Shown in pieces: positions 20,754 through 28,221 of a stretch of 64,000 bases of DNA (position 1 is its first letter; each line of letters starts with the position of its first letter). Below the pieces are notes generated by a model that was not told the DNA's origin, made no database searches, and saw only the letters and a list, made by a program, of their open reading frames with translations. Source of the stretch: an uncultured Bacillota bacterium (GTDB lineage Bacteria > Bacillota > Clostridia > Peptostreptococcales > Anaerovoracaceae); NCBI GenBank assembly GCA_949287095.1, contig CASEFA010000002.1, positions 62,001 through 126,000 of the forward strand, written 5' to 3'. Both the position numbers and the translations under genes were made by a program.

Positions 20754-21713
20754 ATGAAAGACGTATTTTTTATAAATCCGGCCGCAGGGCAGGGAAAGGG
20801 AATCGAAGAGCTCAAGGAAAGAATTTACTCCGAAGCGGAATCCATTTCACGCAGGGCCGAAATATTTATGACTAATTCCGTAGGAGACGGAGAAAAGGCC
20901 GCAAGGCGCATGGCGGAAGAGCTTGCCGGAGAAGAGGGCAGATTTTACGCCTGCGGAGGAGACGGCACGGCCAACGAGATAATAAACGGAATACACGGAT
21001 TCGGCAACGTATCCCTCGGAATCATACCCATAGGCACGGGAAACGATACGGTGAGAAATTTTGCCGGCGGCACGGACTTTATGGATATAAGGGCGCAGAT
21101 GACGTCTGAGGCCGAGACCATAGACCTTATGAAGTACGACGGGATAATAGACGGGCGCAGGCAGGTGAGGTACGCCGTCAATATGTTCAACATCGGCTTT
21201 GACTGCAACGTGGTGGAGCTTGCCGGAAGGCTGAAGCAGAAACCTATGATTAAAGGTTCGTTTGCCTACCTCATGGCGGTGCTGGGCATGTTTATCCAGA
21301 AGAAGGGCACGGCTCTTAAGATCACTTCGGAAGGAGAGGTCATAAGGGACGGAGAAATGCTCCTCTGCGCCGTAGCCAACGGTTCCTATTGCGGAGGGGG
21401 AGTCTGCTCTGCGCCGCAGGCGAAGATGAACGACGGCCTCTTTGATCTGAGCATAATCAACGACGTGTCGCGAACCACATTCCTCAGGCTATTTCCAAAG
21501 TACCAGAAGGGAACTCACTTTCAGACAAAGGGCGTGGACAGGATAATCGAGGCAAAGGCCATGAAAGAGGTGACTTTAGAGCCGCGGAAAGCGGAGGATT
21601 TCTTTCTCTGCGCGGACGGAGAAATAGCCCTCTGCCGGAAGGTGACCATAACCGCAGAGCCGGGAGGACTCAGACTCATAGTCCCGAAAAAACCTGTTGA
21701 CAACGGAATATAA
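20754..21713 (+). CDS. Diacylglycerol kinase family (DagK/YegS-like) lipid kinase
   Basis: A 319-residue soluble lipid kinase of the DAGK catalytic superfamily: NPAAGQGKG near residue 8, the nucleotide motif GGDGTANE at 68-75, and GIIPIGTGNDTVRNF. Such enzymes phosphorylate diacylglycerol (recycling it from lipoteichoic acid synthesis) or related lipids; the exact substrate is unknown here. I start at the ATG at 20754 (MKDVFFINP), nine bases after AAAGGGTG; an in-frame GTG at 20742 overlaps that site. Confidence 0.88.
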   Translation: MKDVFFINPAAGQGKGIEELKERIYSEAESISRRAEIFMTNSVGDGEKAARRMAEELAGEEGRFYACGGDGTANEIINGIHGFGNVSLGIIPIGTGNDTVRNFAGGTDFMDIRAQMTSEAETIDLMKYDGIIDGRRQVRYAVNMFNIGFDCNVVELAGRLKQKPMIKGSFAYLMAVLGMFIQKKGTALKITSEGEVIRDGEMLLCAVANGSYCGGGVCSAPQAKMNDGLFDLSIINDVSRTTFLRLFPKYQKGTHFQTKGVDRIIEAKAMKEVTLEPRKAEDFFLCADGEIALCRKVTITAEPGGLRLIVPKKPVDNGI

Positions 21714-21724
21714 TGTGTTAGAAT
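21697..21724 (+). promoter_or_regulatory. feoA promoter
   Basis: Consensus TTGACA (21697-21702), 16-base spacer, TAGAAT (21719-21724). The -35 box overlaps the end of the lipid kinase gene. Confidence 0.65.
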
Positions 21725-21736
21725 AGGATTATAAAA

Positions 21737-21752
21737 GTTAGAGGAGGCTAAC
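21737..21752 (+). promoter_or_regulatory. GTTAG-N6-CTAAC palindrome over the feoA ribosome site
   Basis: GTTAG (21737-21741) and CTAAC (21748-21752) flank AGGAGG. The half-sites resemble those of DtxR/IdeR-type metal regulators; position just after the start point and over the ribosome site would allow repression. Confidence 0.35.
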
Positions 21753-21761
21753 ATAAATATT

Positions 21762-21974
21762 ATGAATCTACTTGATGCCGAGACCGGCGTAACATATACC
21801 GTAAAGGAAATAAATACTGATGACGAGGACCTGAAGGGGTTTCTTCTCAGGCTCGGATGCTACGGCGGCGAGCCTGTTACCGTTGTTTCCAGAAAGAAAA
21901 AATCTCTGGTTGTCGCCATCAAAGACGGCAGATATACCATAGACGGAAATATAGCCGAAGCTATAGAAATATAA
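21762..21974 (+). CDS. feoA: FeoA, ferrous iron transport accessory protein
   Basis: A 70-residue SH3-like protein (LKGFLLRLGCYGGEPVTVVSRKKKSLVVAI) of the FeoA family. FeoA is cytosolic and needed with FeoB for Fe2+ uptake under anaerobic conditions. AGGAGG precedes the ATG at a long distance of 14 bases. A hairpin with a T-run separates it from feoB. Confidence 0.9.
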   Translation: MNLLDAETGVTYTVKEINTDDEDLKGFLLRLGCYGGEPVTVVSRKKKSLVVAIKDGRYTIDGNIAEAIEI

Positions 21975-22008
21975 TATAAAGCAGGGCGGCAATATACCGT
22001 AATTTCGG

Positions 22009-22029
22009 AGCGGCGCGTTCGCCGCTTTT
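22009..22029 (+). terminator. Hairpin with T-run between feoA and feoB
   Basis: AGCGGCG (22009-22015) pairs with CGCCGCT (22020-22026) around CGTT, then TTT. Probably a partial terminator that sets the feoA:feoB ratio. Confidence 0.6.
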
Positions 22030-22043
22030 AAAGGAAACATAGG

Positions 22044-22062
22044 TTAGTTAAATATAACTTAA
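22044..22062 (+). promoter_or_regulatory. DtxR-like palindrome upstream of feoB
   Basis: TTAGTTAAATATAACTTAA contains the exact inverted repeat AGTTA-N4-TAACT and matches about 13 of 19 positions of the DtxR/IdeR consensus as I recall it; TAGGTTAG just before it matches the left half. It sits about 53 bases upstream of the feoB start. Confidence 0.35.
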
Positions 22063-22114
22063 GATAGAAAAGTACAACTATACTATGTAAAGACTAACAA
22101 CAGGAGGACGTAAG

Positions 22115-24124
22115 ATGAGAATTGCTTTTGCCGGCAATCCCAACAGCGGTAAAACCACAATGTACAACGCGCTGACGGGAAGACATGAACACGTGGGTAA
22201 CTGGGCCGGGGTTACCGTGGGAAGAAAGGAAAGCCCTATCAAAAAGGAATTTGGCGGAGAGGGTCTTATTGCGGTGGACCTTCCGGGAGCCTACTCCATG
22301 TCTCCGTTTTCTCCGGAGGAGAGCATAACCAGCGGTTACGTCAGAGACGAAAACCCGGACGCCATCGTAAACATCGTTGATGCGACAAACCTGAGCCGAA
22401 GCCTTTTCTTCACGACACAGCTTCTGGAGCTGGGAATTCCGGTGGTTGTAGCTTTAAACAAGAGCGACATAAACGAGAAGACCGGAACGAAGATAAACGT
22501 TGAGAAGCTTTCGGAAAAGCTGGGCTGCCCGGTGGTTGAAACGGTTTCCACAGGCGGAAGAGGCCTTAAGGACGTAATGACAAAGGCTGCTTCCCTTAAG
22601 GGAAAGGGTCAGGAGGCGCCTTATCTTCAGGCCGACATTGACATGGAAAACAAGGCGGCCGTTGAAACCGAGGACAAAAAGCGTTACGCCTTTGTCAGCA
22701 AAATAGTTTCCGAGGTGGAGACGAGAAAAATTCTCACCAAAGAGGAGACGGTTTCTGATAAAATAGATAAGGTGATAACCAACCCGATCGCCGGAATACT
22801 TCTGTTCGCTGCGGTAATGTGGGGCGTATTCTATGTTTCACAGGTATTGGTAGGACCCCTTATCGCCGACTGGCTGGTAGGATGGATTGAAACCTTCCAG
22901 GGATGGGTATCAGATAAACTGGCAGGAGGATCGCCGTTCCTTCAGGCTCTCATAGCTGACGGTATCGTGGGAGGCGTAGGAGCTGTAGTGGGATTCCTTC
23001 CGCTTGTAATGGTAATGTACTTCCTTATCGCCCTTCTTGAAGACTGCGGATACATGGCCAGAGTAAGCGTAGTTCTCGACCCGATATTCAAGAGGGTGGG
23101 ACTTTCCGGAAAATCCGTAATTCCTTTCGTAATAGGAACGGGCTGCGGAATACCGGGAATCATGGCAACCAGAACCATAAGAGACCTGAGAGAGAGAAGA
23201 GCCACCGCAATGCTGACGACCTTTATGCCTTGCGGAGCGAAGATTCCGGTCATAGCTCTTATCGCCGGAGTGTTTTTCCCTGAATCCAGCTGGGTGAGCC
23301 CTGTAATGTACTTCACGGGAATATTCCTCATCTTCATATGGGCTCTTATCGTAAAGGTTATTACCGGACATAAGTACAGAAAATCCTTCTTCATCATGGA
23401 AATGCCGGAGTACAAGGGACCGAGCGTTGCGAGAGCTACCCTTTCCATGCTGGAGAGAGCAAAGGCATATATCATAAAGGCTGCCACCATCATACTGGTG
23501 TGCAACGCCGTGGTTCAGATCATGCAGAGCTTTACATGGCAGTTTACGCCGGTTCCTGAAGGAGCGCAGGAAACCTCCATACTGGCTTCCATCGCCACAC
23601 CTTTTGCTGTAATCCTCGTTCCTCTGGGATTCGGAGTATGGCAGCTTGCCGCGGCGGCGGTTACTGGCTTTATCGCCAAGGAGAACGTGGTGGGAACTCT
23701 GGCCGTAGTATACGGACTTACCAACTTCATCGACGTGGATGCGCTGGAACTTACCGGCGGAGCGTCCGACGTTGCGGGAGTTCTGGGAATGACCTCGGTA
23801 GCGGCTCTTGCGTACCTGATGTTCAACCTGTTCACACCTCCGTGCTTTGCGGCTATCGGAGCAATGAACTCGGAGCTTCAGAGCAAAAAGTGGCTGTTCG
23901 GAGCCATAGGACTTCAGCTTTCGACGGGCTACATCGTGGCGTTTGCCGTATATCAGCTGGGAACCCTGTTCACTGAGGGACATCTCGGAACGGGATTCTT
24001 CCCTGGACTCATAGCCGTGGCTCTTATGATAATCGCCATCGCATATGTAACTATTTCATCTCGTCGTAAGGTTGCGGCAGAGTACGCCGCCCTTCATGTA
24101 AAGAAAGCAGGTGCAGCAGCATAA
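22115..24124 (+). CDS. feoB: Ferrous iron transporter FeoB
   Basis: Inner-membrane Fe2+ transporter with a cytosolic G domain. The 669-residue protein has the G1 loop GNPNSGKTT at 7-15, DLPGAYSM (G3) and LNKSD (G4), an S-helix region, then the membrane domain with the two mirrored gate regions (VIPFVIGTGCGIPG and the ENVVGTL segment) and about eight to ten membrane helices. CAGGAGGACG gives a strong ribosome site. Its stop overlaps the start of a small Cys-rich membrane gene. Confidence 0.97.
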   Translation: MRIAFAGNPNSGKTTMYNALTGRHEHVGNWAGVTVGRKESPIKKEFGGEGLIAVDLPGAYSMSPFSPEESITSGYVRDENPDAIVNIVDATNLSRSLFFTTQLLELGIPVVVALNKSDINEKTGTKINVEKLSEKLGCPVVETVSTGGRGLKDVMTKAASLKGKGQEAPYLQADIDMENKAAVETEDKKRYAFVSKIVSEVETRKILTKEETVSDKIDKVITNPIAGILLFAAVMWGVFYVSQVLVGPLIADWLVGWIETFQGWVSDKLAGGSPFLQALIADGIVGGVGAVVGFLPLVMVMYFLIALLEDCGYMARVSVVLDPIFKRVGLSGKSVIPFVIGTGCGIPGIMATRTIRDLRERRATAMLTTFMPCGAKIPVIALIAGVFFPESSWVSPVMYFTGIFLIFIWALIVKVITGHKYRKSFFIMEMPEYKGPSVARATLSMLERAKAYIIKAATIILVCNAVVQIMQSFTWQFTPVPEGAQETSILASIATPFAVILVPLGFGVWQLAAAAVTGFIAKENVVGTLAVVYGLTNFIDVDALELTGGASDVAGVLGMTSVAALAYLMFNLFTPPCFAAIGAMNSELQSKKWLFGAIGLQLSTGYIVAFAVYQLGTLFTEGHLGTGFFPGLIAVALMIIAIAYVTISSRRKVAAEYAALHVKKAGAAA

Positions 24125-24321
24125 TGACACTTACAGACGTAATTGCAGTACTGATAGTAGCGGCCGCATTAGGCGGAGCCATAGCTTATATTATTCGCGC
24201 CAAAAAACGGGGAGCAAGATGCATAGGATGCCCGTCGGCAGGATGCTGCAGCAAGGCTCACCGGAAAGAAGAAGGATCCGGCGGCAGCGAAGACTGCGGT
24301 TGCGGCTGCTGCGGGAAGTAA
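24124..24321 (+). CDS. FeoB-associated Cys-rich membrane protein
   Basis: A 65-residue protein: one membrane helix at about 5-24, a basic stretch (RAKKRGAR), then eight cysteines (33, 36, 41, 42, 58, 60, 62, 63) in CxxC and CGCGCC patterns. It starts on the last base of feoB, so it is co-translated. Proteins of this type follow feoB in many Firmicutes and take the place of FeoC; a metal-handling or sensing role is inferred, not shown. Confidence 0.85.
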   Translation: MTLTDVIAVLIVAAALGGAIAYIIRAKKRGARCIGCPSAGCCSKAHRKEEGSGGSEDCGCGCCGK

Positions 24322-24374
24322 TCCGGTCTGCGCGCGTAACGGCATGGCGGACCTGTGTAACGGACGCAGAGGGC

Positions 24375-24567
24375 GGATTTGACAAAATCCGTGAATAAGA
24401 GGAAAAAGGTCAAGGCGAAATTTGACATTTTGCAGAGACAGAAGATAAGAGGTCAAGGAATTTCTTTGAAAGGCAGGAGATTTTCTTGACCTCTTTGCGT
24501 GTGAGAGGTGGAATTGTCAAAAAACGCCTTGACCAGAGCGCCCGAAAATGGCGTGTTTGTCAAATCC
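24375..24567. repeat. Three nested inverted repeats in the noncoding region after feoB
   Basis: The 473 bases 24322-24794 contain no supported gene. Outer pair: GGATTTGACAAA (24375-24386) with its exact complement at 24556-24567. Middle pair: GGTCAAGGCG, AAA, TTTGACA (24408-24427) with TGTCAAA, AAA, CGCCTTGACC (24515-24534), i.e. ten plus seven paired bases round a symmetric AAA/AAA loop. Inner pair: AAGAGGTCAAG (24447-24457) with CTTGACCTCTT (24485-24495). All arms share a GTCAA/TTGAC core. It could be one long RNA hairpin or a small inserted element. Confidence 0.75.
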
Positions 24568-24612
24568 TTTCAGCAAACTCTTTCAGCAGATCCATTCAGC
24601 AGACCCTTTCAA
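24566..24612 (+). repeat. Short direct repeats TTCAGCA
   Basis: Immediately right of the outer inverted arm, TTTCAGCA-like words recur three times at 12-13-base spacing (CTTTCAGCAAACT, CTTTCAGCAGAT, CATTCAGCAGAC), then CCTTTCAAACC. Confidence 0.6.
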
Positions 24613-24715
24613 ACCTCATCAAAAGACACTTTTGCCCGACCCGGCTGCCTCGCCGCCGTCAGATTACAAAAACATTTTCCGTGCAGAATTTTGCTGATTT
24701 TGTCCCTCCGTCGCC

Positions 24716-24744
24716 TTGATATTGAAAGACAATTATTCTATGAT
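24716..24744 (+). promoter_or_regulatory. Promoter for the ABC exporter
   Basis: TTGATA (24716-24721), 17-base spacer, TATGAT (24739-24744). Confidence 0.65.
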
Positions 24745-24794
24745 ATATCTTGGATTTAAGACATTGAAGGAGAGGAGACTGAAAAGAGATATTC

Positions 24795-26549
24795 ATGCTG
24801 AAAGTACTTTTTAGATATTTTAAACCTCATATGAATATTTTCGTACTGGATATGTTCTGCGCCATAATGGTCGCGGCAATCGACCTGGCGTTTCCGCTTA
24901 TCTCGCGACACGCCATGAACGTGATGCTGCCGGAAAAGATGTATCTGGTGTTTTTTGTGGTCATGGCTCTCGTCGCCGTATCATACCTTCTCAGGTCGGT
25001 GTGCTACTTCATCATGACCTACTGGGGGCACACCTTCGGCGTAAGGGTTGAGGCGGACATAAGGGCGGACCTGTTCAGGCATCTTCAGGAGCTGGACTTC
25101 GAGTTTTACGACCATAACAGAACCGGTAAGCTGATGAACAGGCTTACGGGAGATCTCTTTGAAATAACGGAGCTTTCCCACCACGGCCCCGAGGATGTGG
25201 TGATTGCGGGCCTTACCATACTGGGAGCGCTGGGCTTTATGTTCACCATAGAGTGGAGGCTGGCGCTGGTTGTGGCCATCATCATTCCGATTTTTGTGGC
25301 GGTGATAATGACTTCGAGAAGGCGTATGTCGTCGGCATCGTTAAACGTAAAGCAGAAGATGGCCTCCATAAACGCGGACATCGAGTCCTGCATATCGGGA
25401 ATCAAGACCTCCAAGGCCTTTGCCAACGAGGACGTGGATCAGGAGAGGTTCGACCGCTCCAACGATATATTCAAAGGCGCAAAGAGCGACTACTACAAGG
25501 CTATGGGGTTCTTCTTCGGAGCCCAGGAATTCTTCATGTGCATAATGCCGGTGGCCGTTATAGCTTTCGGCGGATACCTTATCATGAAAGGCCAGATGAA
25601 CTACGTGGATCTCATCACATTCACCCTGTTCATAACCACCTTTGTAACGCCTATAAGAAAGCTTTCCAACTTTGCCGAGGTATTCGTAAACGGCATGGCG
25701 GGACTGAGAAGATTCAAGGAAATCATGGATATGAAGCCTGAGGTTTCGGAAAAGCCGGGGGCTGAGGATCTTCACGTGACAAAGGGTGATATTGACGTTA
25801 ACGACGTAAGCTTTTCCTACGACGACGATACGGAAGTTTTAAGGAATGTGGATCTTCACATCAAAGCCGGCGAAACCGTTGCGGTGGTGGGTCACTCGGG
25901 AGGCGGAAAGACCACTCTTTGTCAGCTTATACCGAGATTCTACGACGTCACATCGGGAAGCATAACCATAGACGGCGAGGACATCCGCGACGTGACAAAG
26001 CATTCAATCAGGGAGAACATCGGAATCGTTCAGCAGGACGTGTTCATATTCGCGGATACCATTCTGGAGAATATAAGATACGGAAGACCTGAAGCTACCT
26101 TTGAAGAGGTAATCGAGGCGGCAAAGAAAGCAGAGATTTACGACGATATCCTGGATATGCCCGACGGCTTCGACACGTATGTGGGAGAGCGGGGAACCAT
26201 GCTATCGGGCGGACAGAAGCAGAGGGTGTCCATTGCGAGAATCTTCCTTAAGAACCCGAAGATACTCATTTTAGACGAGGCCACGTCAGCCCTCGATACC
26301 ATTACAGAGGAAAGAATCCAGAGGAGCTTTGACGAGCTTTCCGTGGGAAGGACCACCATTGTCATCGCTCACAGACTTGCGACGGTTAAAAACGCCGACA
26401 GAATCGTTCTCATCGACGACGGCAGAATTGCAGAAGAGGGAACTCACAGCGAACTTCTGGCTCTCGGCGGTATGTACGCCAAGCTGTACAACACCCAAAA
26501 GCTGATTGGCGAGAAGAAGATGGGAAACGACGTTGGAGAATCAGAGTAG
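24795..26549 (+). CDS. ABC exporter half-transporter (MsbA/LmrA type)
   Basis: A 584-residue fusion of a six-helix membrane domain (about 1-310) and an ATPase. ATPase motifs: Walker A GHSGGGKTT at 366-374, signature LSGGQKQR at 470-477, Walker B ILILDEATSALD, and the His switch IVIAHRLAT. It would act as a homodimer, or with a partner not seen here. Substrate unknown; this class covers lipids, peptides and drugs. The nearest GGAG site is about 19 bases upstream of the ATG, longer than usual. The next gene, an LCP protein, has its own promoter. Confidence 0.92.
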   Translation: MLKVLFRYFKPHMNIFVLDMFCAIMVAAIDLAFPLISRHAMNVMLPEKMYLVFFVVMALVAVSYLLRSVCYFIMTYWGHTFGVRVEADIRADLFRHLQELDFEFYDHNRTGKLMNRLTGDLFEITELSHHGPEDVVIAGLTILGALGFMFTIEWRLALVVAIIIPIFVAVIMTSRRRMSSASLNVKQKMASINADIESCISGIKTSKAFANEDVDQERFDRSNDIFKGAKSDYYKAMGFFFGAQEFFMCIMPVAVIAFGGYLIMKGQMNYVDLITFTLFITTFVTPIRKLSNFAEVFVNGMAGLRRFKEIMDMKPEVSEKPGAEDLHVTKGDIDVNDVSFSYDDDTEVLRNVDLHIKAGETVAVVGHSGGGKTTLCQLIPRFYDVTSGSITIDGEDIRDVTKHSIRENIGIVQQDVFIFADTILENIRYGRPEATFEEVIEAAKKAEIYDDILDMPDGFDTYVGERGTMLSGGQKQRVSIARIFLKNPKILILDEATSALDTITEERIQRSFDELSVGRTTIVIAHRLATVKNADRIVLIDDGRIAEEGTHSELLALGGMYAKLYNTQKLIGEKKMGNDVGESE

Positions 26550-26599
26550 TATAATTTACGGAAGGGGCTGCATCTGCGGCTCCTTTCGAGCATTGCGGA

Positions 26600-26628
26600 T
26601 TTACAAACAGCGGCTTTTGTGGTAAACT
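26600..26628 (+). promoter_or_regulatory. Promoter for the LCP gene
   Basis: TTTACA (26600-26605), 17-base spacer, TAAACT (26623-26628). Confidence 0.55.
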
Positions 26629-26689
26629 GAACCGGTTAGAAAAAGCTGTTAAAAAGAGACCTTTAAAGGGTATATGAAGGATAAGACTG

Positions 26690-28189
26690 ATGACAAAACA
26701 CAGCAGAGGAAAAGCTGCTCCGGATGGAGCCGAAATGGTGAAGAAGAAAAAACTCAAGACGTGGCATAAGGTTTTGATTGCCGTTCTGCTGCTTCTATTA
26801 ATAATCGGAACAATCGTGGCGGTATACGCCATGACCAAGCTTAATAAGATTGAAAGAGTCGAGATAGATGAAACGGAACTTTCATGTGTGGATGTTAACG
26901 GATACATAAACATTCTTCTTGCAGGCGTCGATTCCCGGGATATGGACATGGACACCATACAGACCAGCGGCGGTGACGCCCTCATGATAGTCAGCATTAA
27001 GGAGGATACCGGAGCCGTCAAGATTACGTCCATATACAGAGACACTTATCTCAGGAATGCGGACACCGGCGGTTATATGAAGATAACCGATATATTCAGA
27101 ACCGGCGGCGTCGAGACCACCATCAAGAGCATCAATGAGGCGATGGATCTTAACATTAAAAATTTCGTGGCCTTTAACTTCAAGTCTGTAGCGGATCTGG
27201 TGGACGGTGTAGGCGGAATAGAGCTTACCATAGAAGATTACGAGATCCCGCAGCTTAACAAGTACACTAAAGAAACGGCAAAAGCCATAGGAGTGACGGA
27301 TTATCAGCTCTATGAAAGCGCCGGAACCCAGACCGTCGAGGGTGTTCAGGCCGTGTCGTACGGACGCATCAGAAAGGGTGTCGGCGACGATTTCAAGCGT
27401 ACTGAGAGAATGAGAACAGTGCTCGAGAAGGTGCTTGAAAAAGTTCAGACCTTGAGCCTGGATAAGATTGACACGCTGATTGACGACCTGATGCCTGAGT
27501 TTATGACTAATCTGAGCAACAGCGATATTATAGGACTGGCCATGAAAGTGATGGACTTCAACATATCGGGAAGTGCAGGATTCCCTTATGATGTGACCAC
27601 AGGTTATCTGGCGGGAACGGTTACGTCTTATGTATTCCCGACGAAGTGGCTTGACAACGTGAAGGAAATGCATGCGGAGCTGTTCGGTCAGACTGATTAC
27701 GTTCCTTCCGATACTGTAATAGAGATTGCCAACCAGCTCGATTATACGGCATCCTACGAGATATCGCAGGTGCCGGGAGGAAGCGGCGGGCAGGCCGCTG
27801 AAGCGCCTATAGAAATACCTGAAGGCTGGACAGGCGGGTCATCCGGAACATCCGGCAGTACAGGTACAGGAGGAAGCTGGAGTGCCGGAAGCGGAACCTT
27901 AACCGGCGGTACTGCAGGAGGGTCAACGGATACCGGCAGCAGCTCATCAGGCGGTACAGGAAATACAGGAGATTCAGGAAACACCGGAAGCGGAACTACG
28001 GGAGGCTCTGATGTAACCGGAGGAGACAATACAGGCGGCAGCACGGGAACCGGAGATTCGGGAACGGGAAGCGGCTCTTCGGATAACACGGGCGGCAGCA
28101 CATCGGGTGAAACCGGTGGAGCAGGCGCAGCAGGAGGAGAAACCGGCGGAACCACCGCCGGCAGCACCGGAAGCGATGCTGCTGCATAG
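26690..28189 (+). CDS. LytR-CpsA-Psr (LCP) family protein with Gly/Ser/Thr-rich tail
   Basis: LCP enzymes move wall teichoic acid or capsule from undecaprenyl-phosphate to peptidoglycan. This 499-residue protein has a basic N-terminus, one membrane helix at about 27-48, and an extracellular LCP domain at about 70-240 with LLAGVDSRD, SIYRDTYL and the RIRKGVGDDFKRTER arginine/aspartate motif. After residue about 360 comes a roughly 139-residue low-complexity tail made almost only of Gly, Ser, Thr with some Asp and Asn, ending in Ala-Ala-Ala. The tail is unusual for the family and may cross the wall or be glycosylated. It is 32 bases upstream of thrS. Confidence 0.9.
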   Translation: MTKHSRGKAAPDGAEMVKKKKLKTWHKVLIAVLLLLLIIGTIVAVYAMTKLNKIERVEIDETELSCVDVNGYINILLAGVDSRDMDMDTIQTSGGDALMIVSIKEDTGAVKITSIYRDTYLRNADTGGYMKITDIFRTGGVETTIKSINEAMDLNIKNFVAFNFKSVADLVDGVGGIELTIEDYEIPQLNKYTKETAKAIGVTDYQLYESAGTQTVEGVQAVSYGRIRKGVGDDFKRTERMRTVLEKVLEKVQTLSLDKIDTLIDDLMPEFMTNLSNSDIIGLAMKVMDFNISGSAGFPYDVTTGYLAGTVTSYVFPTKWLDNVKEMHAELFGQTDYVPSDTVIEIANQLDYTASYEISQVPGGSGGQAAEAPIEIPEGWTGGSSGTSGSTGTGGSWSAGSGTLTGGTAGGSTDTGSSSSGGTGNTGDSGNTGSGTTGGSDVTGGDNTGGSTGTGDSGTGSGSSDNTGGSTSGETGGAGAAGGETGGTTAGSTGSDAAA

Positions 28190-28221
28190 GGAATAACATT
28201 TTTTTAGAAAAGGAGATAATC

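Noticed and set aside
22910-23983. Long minus-strand open frame under feoB
   Set aside because: Shadow of the FeoB membrane domain; no family features.
24508-24759. Possible 80-residue genes in both available frames of the noncoding region before the ABC exporter
   Set aside because: No ribosome site, composition follows the inverted and direct repeats, and the exporter promoter lies inside.
27754-28167. Minus-strand Pro/Val-rich open frame
   Set aside because: Antisense of the Gly/Ser/Thr tail of the LCP protein; composition explains the lack of stops.
28190-28221. T-box leader for thrS
   Set aside because: Only 32 bases separate the genes, with no room for specifier loop or T-box.
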